DNA of 64,000 bases from Trochalopteron elliotii. Its lineage: Eukaryota; Chordata; Aves; Passeriformes; Leiothrichidae. Below are positions 11,393 through 23,400 of this stretch, in pieces. Within the stretch, counting starts at the first letter, position 1. Each line of letters opens with the position of its first letter. The stretch is from positions 886,501 to 950,500 of the forward strand of contig JANPWX010019815.1 of NCBI GenBank assembly GCA_024734555.1, given 5' to 3'. The notes beneath the pieces are model-generated. The model saw only the letters and a program-made list of their open reading frames with translations. It was not told where the DNA came from and made no database searches. Made by a program: the position numbers and the translations under genes.

Positions 11393-14300
11393 ATTAACCA
11401 AGAGATGGGAGTAAGGGATTTTAACTGTCTCTGCTTTCATGTGATGGTTCTCACTGCTTGCTTGGATTGATTCTTTCAAAGTTAAAATGTGTAGAAAGTG
11501 TCGAAAGGCCTTGTATCATATATAAAATAAAAAGTGTTCAGGAAAAATATTACTGAAGTTGTATTCAGCTTAAATGCATCACTCTCCAAGCTTGACCTGT
11601 AGGGAGCTCACAATTAAGCCTCTTCTCCTGCAATCAAAAAGGTTTTGATATAGTTTGGGGGATTTATTAATTAAATCCCAAATCTTCAAGCATTTCTTCC
11701 ACAAACAGTTGAATTTATTTCCACTCACCATTAGTTTGTGTAATGTAAGAAAATCGAGTCTGGTAAAATAGTAGGAGACTTGAACTCAATATAATGTTTA
11801 TTCTGTGGACAGTGTTTCCTGCAGTCCAATATAGAGTACGCTACTTAATTGAATGAGGAAAGTGTTTCTCTTCAAGGATTTAGTGTTCTTTGTCTCATCT
11901 CTAACATTAAAAACAGAATTCAAGTACATCTATGTAAAATACATATTTTGGGTTTTTTTCTGACTAACATTAGGCAAGCATGTAAAATTGAATCCTCCCA
12001 GCAAAACACACACAAAACATTAGAGAGAGAACTGTGTTCCTGCTTAACACTTTGTGTACATCCGCAATGAATACTATAGAAAACAGGATATAGAATAAAG
12101 ATGAATAGTTCTACAAGATACAGATCCAAAGTCCTCAAGATGTTACCATGGCACAGAGGAAAGTCCGAACAGGAGATTTCTGCTATTTCTTTAAATGAGC
12201 ATACACTGCAATTGAGAAGACAGTTGTACAGCTAGGTCCATTTATTCTGATCAATTTTTGGAGAACTTTCAAACACCTATTTTGTTATCTTGATACAGTA
12301 CCTTTTTCTCCCCATCTGTGTGGGGGCTTTTAGACCACGTGGTGGGGTGAAATGGAACCCAATAGAAAAGGCAAAAAAATGCAGGATCTTTAGAGAAGTA
12401 GCTGATGCAGGCTGGTCTCCTATCTGGGTGGAGGCAGGGTAGTCTTGCAAAGAGCAACACACAGATTTATCAGGGTCCTCTGCAGTCATGGGACAAGGAG
12501 AACAAGGGTGTTGGTAGGAGGAAGGATGCTGAAGCCTGCAAACTTTGCCAAAAGAGAAATGAAAGGAGAAATGGAAAACAGTATTCAGCAGCAAGCTAGG
12601 ATAAGTTTGGAGAGAAGGTCATAGAGACTTAGTCATACCTACACAAAGATGTCCAAGCATCTGGTCTAAGCTTGGTAAGAAAATACAAGTTTTCGTCTCT
12701 GGTTATGTAAAAGCTACTTGTCAGAGCTCTTTGCCAACTTAATTACATTTTGTCTGGAATAAAATGCTCCCATATAACTGTACTTATCCCTACCCCTAAG
12801 AATCCAAGGAATGCAATGGGACTACTACCTTGACACCTAAAGGGGTGCTTTTATAGGGATCCTGTCAGAAAATGACTAAAAACAGAATGATGGTCAGGCA
12901 CTAGTCAGTCAGAAGAGGCATCACTGAGCACCTGAAATGTCTCAGAGAGGGTTGCTAAAACACTGACAAGAAGCCCCAAATAAACCTGGTATAGAAGTAA
13001 ACCTGCCCTCTTTTCCTCTCCTGATGTCTCCCATGCAAATTCAGAATTATACTTTCAAATTCAGGGGAGAAAGAGGGGCATGACACCCAATTTTGAATGT
13101 GACTGAAGAGTTCTTCAGTCTTTCATTAAAAAATATCCAGCCACGAAAATGCAGGATTTTTTTAGTTTTATTCAAAGTAGGCGAGTAAAATTGCTGTCAA
13201 AAGAATGTTCCCCAGCATTTCCCTGATTTCTCCCCAGGGTCTTTAAATTTGCTGATGTTAAAAGAAAAAACAAAGAACTACAAAAAAACACATGAACACA
13301 GCTCTATAAATAAAAATGAGGTGTGGGGGGAGAAGCAAGCATTTTTATGTATTTTGAACCAGCCATTGTGTAGGCATTTGCTTACTCCATCACTGGTCTG
13401 TGCTCAGGACATTAAGAGAAGACTGACACTAGAAGGAGTCTTTCTATTGCATTGAGTCTGAGCTGACTTTCCTTTCTAAGACCTGGGAAACAAAATCGGA
13501 GAGATTAAGATCTACTTTTTACCCTTGTACTGAAAAACTTCACTAGCAAAGGGCAAAATTTTTCCAAGAAAAACAAAAAATTTGGCTTAATTCTGTGTCT
13601 GGGTTATAAATACATTAGGAAGGGGGAAAATTAGTCATATGAGCATATAAATAATAGCTCAATTACATTCAAGAATATGTGGGTGGGTGTCCTGGGTGGA
13701 ATAATTTGCTAAAGCACAGCTTTTCTTCCTTGCTTTTCCTCTTCCTCTTAATTTATTCCTCTTTCTGAATATGTGCTTCTTCTTTTTAATCTTTATTTAT
13801 ATCTTGCTTTTTGTTCTTTAATCTTGGTGATCTTTCTATAATGGGTCTATACACATTTTTCTTTAGGATTGGTTTGTTATGGACTAAATATTTTTAATGG
13901 ATACCAACACAGTGTAAAGCGCTTAAGTGTATACCTAGCCTCTGGTGCACACTTCTGTTTTCCTGATGTCAAGAAATGTGTTTTAAAGTCAAAGGAATGC
14001 TTAACAGCCCTGTTGTGCAAGTCTTGGTATTGTTGGTTTCACTATATTACAGTACAGTAATGTACAACCTACAGCAACATCAAAGACCCCTTCATCTTTC
14101 TTGCCTTTTCTTAGACATTTCTGCTCTCGCTTTTACTTCTTGTTTTGATTTTGTTTGGATTTCACTCAAAACTGATGCTGACACATAATAAAATTTTCCA
14201 ACATTTAGATTTCTGTCAAACCTTCTGGCTGATTGAGGCTGTTGAGCTGATCAGCCCCCTGATTCAGATCCAGGAACCAACCACTCTAGCTACGCTGTTT

Positions 14301-16763
14301 CTTTTTGTGCAGCTTGGCAGCAGTGAGGAATTTAAGTATCAGTGTAACCATGCCTGGCTTCAGAGCAAGACTCAGGAAGGATCTGGAAGGAGTAAACCAC
14401 CTCTGCATCACACAGAGCAGTGAGATGGAGCTATGTGAGAGCATCCCTGAGATGGCTCCCACTGGCCATGCCTGCCTGCAAGAAGGGCAAGGGAAACAGT
14501 GGAGTTTGCATGGATTGTCTTGGTCTCTTACCTTCCTAGATGATAAATGAGGTACTGTGTTTTGTGCATGTCCTTCTCTCAGATTGTTTTTTCTGTTACT
14601 TGATCTGTTTTCATTTTTATTGAGTGCTATTTACATCACTGTAATTATGCAATTTGTTCTGGTGTCCCATAGAATGAATGTTTTTACTGCCAAGAGATGC
14701 TGGCAATATTTGTGAGAAGTCATGCACACCCTATATTTAACCTAGTACCTGAGCAGATCATGACCTGACATTATATGCACTCAGTCTGGAAGCACTGTGT
14801 AAGAGTATCAAACACAAGGAAGTTGGAGCTGTGCCTTCATTTTAAATCTGGGATCTAGTGTTAGGAAAGCATTCAAAATTTCACGATGTCAACAAAAGGA
14901 CTTTTCCTAGCCTCAGTGGAGTTTTGATTGTGTCTCTCACTGAAAGCAGGGTTGGCCCTTTCACCAGAAGCATAGGACTGGTAGCCCCCTCCTTACATAC
15001 ACAGTTACCCATGGCAGAGGTTTCTAACCCAAAGGTTAAGGCATGACTCCAAAGGTAGTTTTGCACAGCAATTTCTCAGGCTGTGGGACCAAACATCAAA
15101 AGCTCCTGAATGAAGTCTGCCAGAGGAAGAAAGCAAGGGCTGACCAAAGCCTGAGGACCTGGCAAGCAGAACCGCAGAAGTCTTTATTTTTTCAATGTTA
15201 CTTTTGAACATGTGTGAATATTCTTAGCATCTTTTCAACCTGTTCTAGCATAGGAATCTGTTCCTACTGCTCTTAATTTCTGTATTTGGAGTGTCCTCCT
15301 TTCACTGTTTAGAACATTCCAGGTTTACAGCAAATTGTGGGTAAAAAGGCCTTTGGTGGGTGGAACAGTATGAGACATGCCCTCACTTCCTGGCTCTTTT
15401 GAGGACAGTAACTCATGGCCAGGCAGGCTTTCTTACTTTTCACTGAATGGTCCTACACAGTGGGGTGATGCACAGCAGCAGATACTCTCCGGTGTCATTG
15501 GCAAGAAGTGGGACTGCTGATATTGGGTCACTTCCCACAGGAAGAGCCTACAATGAAGAACATGATGTTTATCTGACTAAAATGGTTGGGAGATTATGTC
15601 ATTGAAAATGTACTGCACCCCCACACTAACACCTGCTGCATCCAAAGTGGTCCCCATTTAGCATCTGCATTTCTGATACGGATGCATTGTTCTGTCTGAG
15701 TTAATTTGAGCTGTTTTAGGGAAGCATTCTGAATGTTGCTGAGCAGAGATAGCACCACACACGGATATAAAAGCATTGTTACAACAAGCTTTATATGGGA
15801 TGTTCTGCCAAATGGTTCCCTTCCCTTCCTCTTCTCATTTCCTTGTTCTCCTTCAGCCACGGGAGAATGCTAATCCCTTTATTTGCTTATGCATAAACTA
15901 GTGACTTTCCAGACTTGCCACGAAAGATATTTGACTAGATGACTTTTCTGGAAAGATGCAGCGGGAGATGGAAATGTCTTTCCTGAGGATTTTAATACTG
16001 ACTGTATTGACAGTCAGAATATGGAGAACCTTGCACTGACAGCTGGAAATAAAAAGGAATATACTACAGTTAGTTTCATTCTTCCCTCTTACATAAACTT
16101 TTTTTTTTCAATATTTGTTTTTGACCTTTAAAAACAACACATGGACAATGTCTTGCCCATTCCAAGAAGGAAGCTTTGACATTTTGTCCTTAACACACAA
16201 ACGAGCAGGCACACAACTATAATCTGAATGGAGAAGGTATGGAGACACCTATGGAGAGCAAAGCCGTTGCTGGTTCAAAAAATTTCTGGGAATTAAATAC
16301 GAAAATGAAGATCTAGGCATTAAAAACATAAGTCAGGACAGTCTGGACAGTGTATTCCCACAGCCCATTCCAGAGAGCTGGAAGGGTAAGCAGGGATCAT
16401 CACCTTTTCTGATGTGGCTGGGCATTGCAGAGCAACACGCAAGAGTAAAGGGGCCCAGGATTGGCTCTAAAGCCTCACAAGAGACACCTGAATTCTTTTC
16501 CCTCCACCAAAAACTTCTTCTCTGCCCTACCTAAGAGCACATTTAGTGTATTGAGGCTGTTGTGATGTTAAAAGAACATTCACACCATGGTATTTTTAGA
16601 GGATGTTATCTCAGGCCATATCTTGTACAACTGTAGGAGTCCTTCTAGTCCCCTAACCCAGACACTGACACAGGGGATGCACAGCTTCCTTAGAACCCCC
16701 CATTTCCAAGCATTCCAGTCTGCAGATTGGGTTCTTCCTTCTTCCACTGCTTCTCTCAGGGTA
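11393..16763. other. Intergenic, no gene seen
   Basis: Unique-looking AT-rich DNA after the CR1 tail. Nothing recognised on either strand. Confidence 0.7.
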
Positions 16764-16801
16764 CTTCCCTTCCCTTCCCTTCCCTTCCCTTCCCTTCCCT
16801 T
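16764..16801. repeat. (CTTCC)n pentamer satellite, left part
   Basis: Seven to eight clean CTTCC units entering an assembly gap; pyrimidine-only on the plus strand. Confidence 0.97.
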
Positions 16802-17182
16802 NNNNNNNNNNNNNNNNNNNNNNNNNNNNNNNNNNNNNNNNNNNNNNNNNNNNNNNNNNNNNNNNNNNNNNNNNNNNNNNNNNNNNNNNNNNNNNNNNNN
16901 NNNNNNNNNNNNNNNNNNNNNNNNNNNNNNNNNNNNNNNNNNNNNNNNNNNNNNNNNNNNNNNNNNNNNNNNNNNNNNNNNNNNNNNNNNNNNNNNNNNN
17001 NNNNNNNNNNNNNNNNNNNNNNNNNNNNNNNNNNNNNNNNNNNNNNNNNNNNNNNNNNNNNNNNNNNNNNNNNNNNNNNNNNNNNNNNNNNNNNNNNNNN
17101 NNNNNNNNNNNNNNNNNNNNNNNNNNNNNNNNNNNNNNNNNNNNNNNNNNNNNNNNNNNNNNNNNNNNNNNNNNNNNNNNNN
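16802..17182. other. Assembly gap (381 N) in a pentamer array
   Basis: Bounded on both sides by CTTCC-type repeat, so very likely unresolved repeat. The long open frames reported across it are artefacts of N and a 5-nt period. Confidence 0.98.
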
Positions 17183-17365
17183 CCTTCCCTTCCCGACCTT
17201 CCCGACCTTCCCTTCCCGACCTTCCCTTCCCGACCTTCCCTTCCCTTCCCGACCTTCCCTTCCCGACCTTCCCTTCCCAACCTTCCCTTCCCGACCTTCC
17301 CTTCTCGACCTTCCTGACCTTCCCTTCCCTTCCCGCCCTTCCCGACCTTCCCGACCTTCCCTCCC
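17183..17365. repeat. CTTCC / CCGAC compound pentamer satellite
   Basis: Pentamers continue past the gap, but many units are the variant CCGAC, interspersed as CCTTCCCGAC blocks of 10 or 15 nt. About ten CCGAC units are seen plus decayed ones (TCGAC, CTGAC, CCAAC, CCGCC), so this side is a higher-order mixture unlike the pure left side. Confidence 0.95.
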
Positions 17366-17781
17366 CTGTTCTTCTTTCATCCCTCCCTCCATTCATCCTC
17401 TCCAACCATCCATTTTCCATGGCATAGCTTCCCTCTGCTTTCACAAGGCATGAAGCTCTGCTCTTGTCAAAGAGCAGTCCTCTTCCTTTCACCAAGGAAG
17501 ATTGTTGGAAGCAGAGTTCCCCGGGTCATCTGAGAACTGCTCTAATTATCCCTAATGTGATCCCTCTTGTGTGTGTCACTACCATTCTCCTTAATTCCAG
17601 TAATCCCCCTCCATTGCCTGGGTGGAGCCTCACTGTGTACAACAGAGTAAACTGTTCAAGTGACAACCATTCTTGAGCTCAGCTGCACTCACAACACATG
17701 ACTGAAAGTGATTTTTCACTGTTAGTTCCTAAAGCAATAGTGGTGGCAAGGAACTGGTGCATTCCTCCTGCACACAAACTC

Positions 17782-17819
17782 AGAACATCTCTGTTTTGGT
17801 AGAACATCTCTATTTTGGT
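17782..17819. repeat. Tandem duplication, 19-nt period
   Basis: AGAACATCTCTGTTTTGGT is repeated directly with a single G/A difference. Confidence 0.9.
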
Positions 17820-17856
17820 GGAGAAGAAGCATAGTTCTGACACCTGCCCCCCTGCC

Positions 17857-17857
<1 letters not shown>

Positions 17858-17887
<30 letters not shown>
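17858..17887. repeat. Poly-A run (30 nt)
   Basis: Thirty A in a row about 330 nt past the inferred LPL 3' end. No recognisable retroposon body lies upstream of it on the plus strand. Confidence 0.95.
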
Positions 17888-17889
<2 letters not shown>

Positions 17890-18231
17890 AAACTTTGTCC
17901 TTTCAAAATAAGGACAGTTCTTGGACCATTCTTAAAAGGACCTGAAACTTGTAAACCACAAACTGCAGGTGAAAAGATACTTCTTTTATGATGTGGGATA
18001 CTTTCTTCCTCACTGTGATTCTTTGATGTCTTAATACATGAGTTTTGCATTTCCCAAAATGAAATGGGAGAGAGCAGCACAGAAATCACACATCACCTTT
18101 TTTTTTTTTTACTGTCTCATTCCATCTTTTCAGCCTAGAATTCAAGGACAGGCTCTGGCCTTCACATAAAAGTTATACAGCAGATGGTTTCGTCAAAAGG
18201 AAAGTAGTGACTTCAGATTCAGTTTGAGAAT

Positions 18232-18237
18232 TTTATT
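18232..18237 (-). terminator. LPL: Candidate distal LPL poly(A) signal
   Basis: Perfect AATAAA on the minus strand in the context TTTTAATAAAATTC, followed within ~30 nt by CA dinucleotides and a pyrimidine-rich stretch (CTACTTTCCTTTTG) typical of a cleavage and downstream element. It is placed as the distal end of LPL because no other strong hexamer with such context is seen just beyond. Inference only. Confidence 0.5.
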
Positions 18238-19676
18238 AAAACCATAGGTTTCTGTTCTATACAAAACTGAGGAGATTTCTAAAAAAAAAAAAAAGTATTA
18301 ACCACATAGGAAACAATGCAATATAAGTGGCTTGTTGATAAAAATCTCTGAAAGCTATATACAGGATTAATACTACATGACTGTATTAATGTAGAGACAG
18401 TAAGCAACTTTAGCAATATATACAAACTACCTTTACACCCATAAATATCTTATTTACAGCTAATAAATAACATCCAAAGCTAAATCATGTTTCCTTATGA
18501 AAAGAACCTTCTCTATTTTGTATCCAAATTCTAAATGTGTTTGTATTTGATCCTGTATTAAGAGCACAGCTGTCCAGATACTTGGCTGAAGAATTTTACT
18601 TTTAAGAGAAAATTGCAACAAAATGGGGAATCTATAGGAATAAATCACTGTATTTATTTTTAGAGGTTTCAAATGCAGTGGCTCAATAGTCAACCCCACC
18701 CTCCGTGACTCATCACATCTCTGCTGTAGTTTAATAAAATGTAAAATCAAATGTGAGCAAATTCAGAGCTATTAATATTCCAACATATTGCACTGTTTAA
18801 GACTTTTATCCCCAAATATACTAGCAGCTACAGTTGGAAATAGGAAACAAACTGTGCACATAAACATCCTTTTTTTTTTCTTTGCTTTTAAGATGGGATG
18901 ATGTTGGAGAAATCGCCATCTCCATGCTGTCTTGCACATGCAGGAAAAAAACTACAACACCAAGCATCAATAGCTAACATTACACTTTTCCAAATGTCTA
19001 CCTTCAAGGCCTTGTACCGCCCCAGCATTTTGTTTACCCTCTAGAAAGCTAAAAGAGGGCTATTGCACCTTTTAGTACACTAGAAAATTATACGTTACTT
19101 AAAAATGGGGAAGTAGACTGCCTCCAATACACCTATTTTTTTTAAACTTGCAGCATTGCTAATTTTGGTGTTTTTCAGAGCACTCCTTCTTGTGGAGCAC
19201 ACAACCAGGCTGCTTTTAATTGGCTCAGCTCCTGCTTCCAGCTGAATTCCATCTCATGGCAGAAAACTAAGCAGCTCCTAGCACTGTATCACAGCCGAGA
19301 AACAAACTAAGGTGGATCACTGGCAGTCCCAATCCCCAGTACAGGGAAGTATGAGCATCCTTGTCAGCTATCAAGTGGATTCACTTGCACTGAAAACTGC
19401 ATGCAACAGCCACTCAGCTGCATGACTGACACTTGGTGTCAAAGAGCAGAGAAACTGTGACAGTTTTGGCATACATGACGCAAGCAAGCAGGGAGAGGGT
19501 GGAGGGTGGGGGAAATATCTGTTTCCTGCGTTTACTGGTAGCTCAATTCCTCTGCAGCTCCATTTTCACAGTGTTGAAGGCAAGACAATTTTTCATTTGC
19601 AATAACTGAAAGCATAGATGAAATATTAAATGTCTGTGTAAGACACTGGCATTGCTATCTTCTCCTACAGCTGTTA

Positions 19677-19682
19677 TTTATT
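19677..19682 (-). terminator. LPL: Candidate proximal LPL poly(A) signal
   Basis: Minus-strand AATAAA about 750 nt after the stop codon, in the context GAATAAATAAC. Use would give a ~0.75 kb 3' UTR lacking the distal part. No strong GU-rich element follows, so it is weaker than the distal site. Confidence 0.3.
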
Positions 19683-19989
19683 CCAGGGTAAGAGGCATAG
19701 AAGTATATAGCTTAAAAGATCATACCTATTGCTAAGCAGCACTGGCATCTACCCCCAATTAAATACATTCATAACCACAAACTAAAAAATTCATCCCCAT
19801 ATTAAGTCAGTCCCTGACACCTTCTAGTATTACACACAGCAAAGGTGAGGTTTTTTTCACATGGGAAACCTACTTATTTGCTAAACACACACTTGAAAAC
19901 TATGAACTCCCTCCACTGAACTGCCTGAAAATTCAGTTAGCCAAGACAGCAAAAAAATCTGTCTAGTTTCAAATGACTCCTGAAAAGAA

Positions 19990-20063
19990 CAAAAAAAACA
20001 AATAAAAAAACCAACCAAACAAACAAACAAAAAAACCCCAAACCAACAACAAAAAATAAAACC
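19990..20063 (-). repeat. A/C-rich low-complexity tract in LPL 3' UTR (GU/U-rich in mRNA)
   Basis: On the plus strand this is an A-rich run with CAAA and CCAA units; in the LPL mRNA it reads as repeated UUUG/UUGG. The tract begins about 365 nt after the stop codon. Similar A/C-rich runs occur elsewhere in the window (37749-37837), so it may be a simple-repeat expansion and not a selected element. Confidence 0.7.
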
Positions 20064-20428
20064 AAGTACAGGGTTTTGTTTCTTTTCAATAAATATTAAA
20101 AAATTGCTATATAGGATCTGATGTCAAGAAACCTTGTCACAAGGCACCATGATTAAGCAAAATTACCTATATCTTTTCAGCACTCCAAACTTCAGCAAGT
20201 TGTTTTGCAGGTTTCTTTCTGTTTTTAACTATTTGGTTAATGTATCTTTATGGTTAGTAACTTCATATGCTGAGACTTTTTTACAAGAAGTCTCTAAAAT
20301 AGCTAGGAATAGCAGGCAAAAATCCAGCAGCGGATAAATATTTCTATATATTTGGCTCTGAACATCCAGTCCACAGGGATGAACAGACTCTTCTCCTCCC
20401 CAGTGTGAAAAATCTTTGTTCTTGTCAC

Positions 20429-20474
20429 TTAAGCAGATTCATGAGCCAAATTTTCTTTCGAGGCTTTCTTGGTA
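20429..20474 (-). CDS. LPL: LPL exon 10, coding part (avian C-terminal tail and stop)
   Basis: 46 nt after a CCACAG acceptor. It completes a Gly codon (GG|T), adds 14 more residues ([14 protein letters not shown]) and ends at TAA (20431-20429). The tail is Lys-rich and then acidic. Chicken LPL is known to carry a very similar extension, which mammals lack, so this is an avian trait and not an annotation artefact. Exon 10 then continues as the 3' UTR. Confidence 0.95.
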
Positions 20475-23400
20475 CTGTGGAGAAAAAAAATATAATATAA
20501 AGGTTATGGGAAAGATGTAAGATACTTGTTCCCTCTTGTCTTATTTTTGAGAATTAAGATTTTAAAACTCCCTACTTAACAGGAAGATAAATTATGTGCT
20601 TGGGCTTTTCCTGGCTTCTGCTTGATTTTATGTCAGATACACACATAGAGGTCTCAAGGCTTGTCCAGGTCATTGCCCCAGAGTAACAGTCAGCACATGT
20701 GCATTTTTATGCAGAGCTAGATTTCGGTACAAAAGTGTCCCCATGAGACCATTCACACACAGCAACTGAACTAAAATAAATATAACCACTTCTCTATCTC
20801 CAACTTTAGTGGGCAAAGTCCAAAGACTGTCCCCACATTTAACCTGGGTCAGGAAAATGATTGATAAAAATATTAAAATACACCAAAGAGCTATTCAACA
20901 AAGGCATAATCTCTGACCCACAGAGATGAAAATCTCAGGAATTCACTCATCTGATGCCTGCCATCAGAAAGCAGTGTGCTAAGAAGAGCACCTTCATATG
21001 CCTGCTCCATTCCTGTAACAGCCTTCAAATCTGCTGCTGGCCAGTAAGGACGGAGGGCTCTGAGCTGAGCCAGTATGGAAGTTTGAGTGTTCTGCAGCTA
21101 AGGGTAAATGCAGGGAATCTAGAGACAGAGGCATGCTTTTCTCTGTGTGCTAGTGCCTTCTCTGTAACCCTCTCTAACAGTCCTTCATACTTGGGCACCG
21201 AGTGACCATGAGAGGCAGTGACCAGTACTTGCTTCTCAGACATACCAACGACCACACAAGGATGGCTAGCAGAGAAGCAAGCTAAGAGCTTTTTAAAGTG
21301 GCCATAAGCAAACCTCTGGTTAGTCTGAGCTCTGAGGCTCCTAAAGCCTTGAGAAGATTAGTGCACAAGTCAATTAGAGAGAAAGCTTTATTACCACTCC
21401 AGTAGTAATAAAACAATCTAAAACCCATAGTGATTACTCATACCCTCCTCTCTTCCGGTTGATGGGCTGCTCCGAGCATTTCACAAAAATTGCCGCTTCC
21501 TCTCCCTTACCAAGACGTGAGGTGCCATCTCGAGAACAGAACACAACTCTGTGGAATAAATATTGGAAAAATCACATGACTGAGCCAAACATCCCTTTTT
21601 CATCATAGAAAGAAGACTGGTGCTTGGAACCAGCCTTCATACTTTGTCACGTGGGGTACTGCTACTTCACAGGCCTGTGAGAAAGTTATTTTTAAAAGAG
21701 AACTTTGTAACAAAAGAAACACTGTGCAAGAACTGGTAAATTAATTATACATGGGCATCAAAGCATAGCCATAACTTTCACTGATCCTTTGCAAAAAATC
21801 TTCTTGCGGCTAAGACGGCAGAAGTTCTATCCTAAAGCCTCTTGGATCTTTATTTACACCAGTCTTAATGTGAGTTTTTTGTCAGGTGAATGAACTTGGA
21901 AGAAAGCCATACTCCTCCAAATGTTTGCAAACGAAGTAGGCTGCAATTTCCAGAAAACATGAGCACTTGCTTTTCTATTTATCAGTACTTTCCCCACGCC
22001 TATATTTGTTCAGCTCTGATAACTGTTCTTTGATCAAGTGACTGACCTGCTTATTCAAAGAAGGAACTTCTTATTATTTACTATACAATACATAGGACAC
22101 ACATACTCTGTTCTGGGCCCATGTTCTGCAAACAGATCTCATGTTTAGTGAATATGAGTATTTCAAAAGATTCATGTCAAAGCACTTCTATTCAGACTTC
22201 GCTGTTTCAACATTCATGCATTAGCAATGTCCTGCAACAGTCATGTGTTTCAGTTTTCAGCCACCACTCAGGTATTCAACCCCTAAGAAAATCCAACTTA
22301 ACTATACAATAATTTCTTGTGAAAACCCACTTTCAGAAGGATTTCTAAAAACCTCCATTGAAGCGTGCTCTTTCTGACAAAACTTATGCAAACACCCAGC
22401 ATGAAAAAGGAGGACAGAAATTGCAAACACAGTCACTGATGCTGGTTCATGGCGATACTCTCCCGCATATTGTAACTAACCTTAGGTGGATACAATAGTG
22501 GGATACAAATTACATGGGAGTAATGCGACAAACTGTAGATTCCAGTGGAATTAAATGACTGAACCTAGTGGTGGTTTGATACCACTGAAGCCCCGATTAT
22601 CATTATACTGCACCTATTTGTAATTGCTTAACATGTTCATCCCAGCCTGAGAGATACCAGAAATCAGGAAGCACTGTAAACAGAACTAATATAGCTTATA
22701 GCAATCAAACCAAGTTACTTTTTCTGAGTTTCTCCTGACTTCACTCTGATTCTCTGGATGTCAAATGTAAAAGGAGTCCACCAGTCTGACCAGCTGAAGA
22801 AGGTGTCTTTTTCCCACTGCAGCTTCAGCATAAGTAGGTCTCCAATATCCACTTCTGTGTAAATGAGGAAGGAGAAGGTCTTGTTTGAGGAGACCTCAGG
22901 CCTGTGGGGAGGAGAATAAGAAGAAAAAAAAGAACAAAAAAACAAAAGGCAAACCAAATTAATAAAACCACTTGAAACTCTTGGACACACAAAGAAAATT
23001 ACGGAGCAATAGAATCTGTAATTTTTGTACTCCAGTGAAGGAAGCAACCTTCTGCATAGTTCTGATGGATGAACTATGGAAAAAAAAACACCTCTACCTT
23101 TTTTGTAGAGGCAAAAGGAACATCATTCTGTAGAAAGGCTGGTAAAATCCTGGGACAGTCTGCCAGGCAAGGGCTGTCCTCTCCTGTCCTGGTGACTCTC
23201 AGAAAAGCCAGACAACCACCACCCAAAAACAGTGTACATTCCTCAGAGTAAAAAACTTTGGTGTTTTCCAGGATAGGCTTTGGTGTTTTCCAGCTCCATT
23301 CCCTGCCAGCCTGTGTCTAGGGATGTACACACAAATTTCTGCTTATTTGCAGAGCTGTGAAAGCAAATCCCAAGTCTCCGTCAGCTTCTGCACTGAGACC

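Larger units (their letters stand above)
17366..18214. other. Intergenic, between satellite and LPL 3' end
   Basis: Contains the 19-nt tandem duplication and the 30-nt poly-A run. No gene recognised. The 136-codon minus frame at 17679-18089 runs through the poly-T and is an artefact. Confidence 0.7.
18215..20428 (-). other. LPL: LPL 3' untranslated region (estimated extent)
   Basis: About 2.2 kb of AT-rich sequence follows the stop codon before a good candidate 3' end. The lower bound is inferred from a minus-strand AATAAA at 18232-18237. Other AATAAA hexamers lie at 18653-18658 and 19677-19682 and could give shorter transcripts; human LPL also uses two poly(A) sites. A low-complexity block lies inside at 19990-20063. 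Small open frames here (for example 18460-18750) look like chance. Only the stop codon boundary is certain. Confidence 0.7.

Noticed and set aside
16580..17495. Several 174-288-codon open frames across the second pentamer array
   Set aside because: They exist only because a 5-nt repeat has no stops and the N run is read through. Not genes.
17858..17887. Poly-A run as the tail of a processed pseudogene
   Set aside because: No coding-like or RNA-derived body precedes it on the plus strand and no flanking duplication was found.
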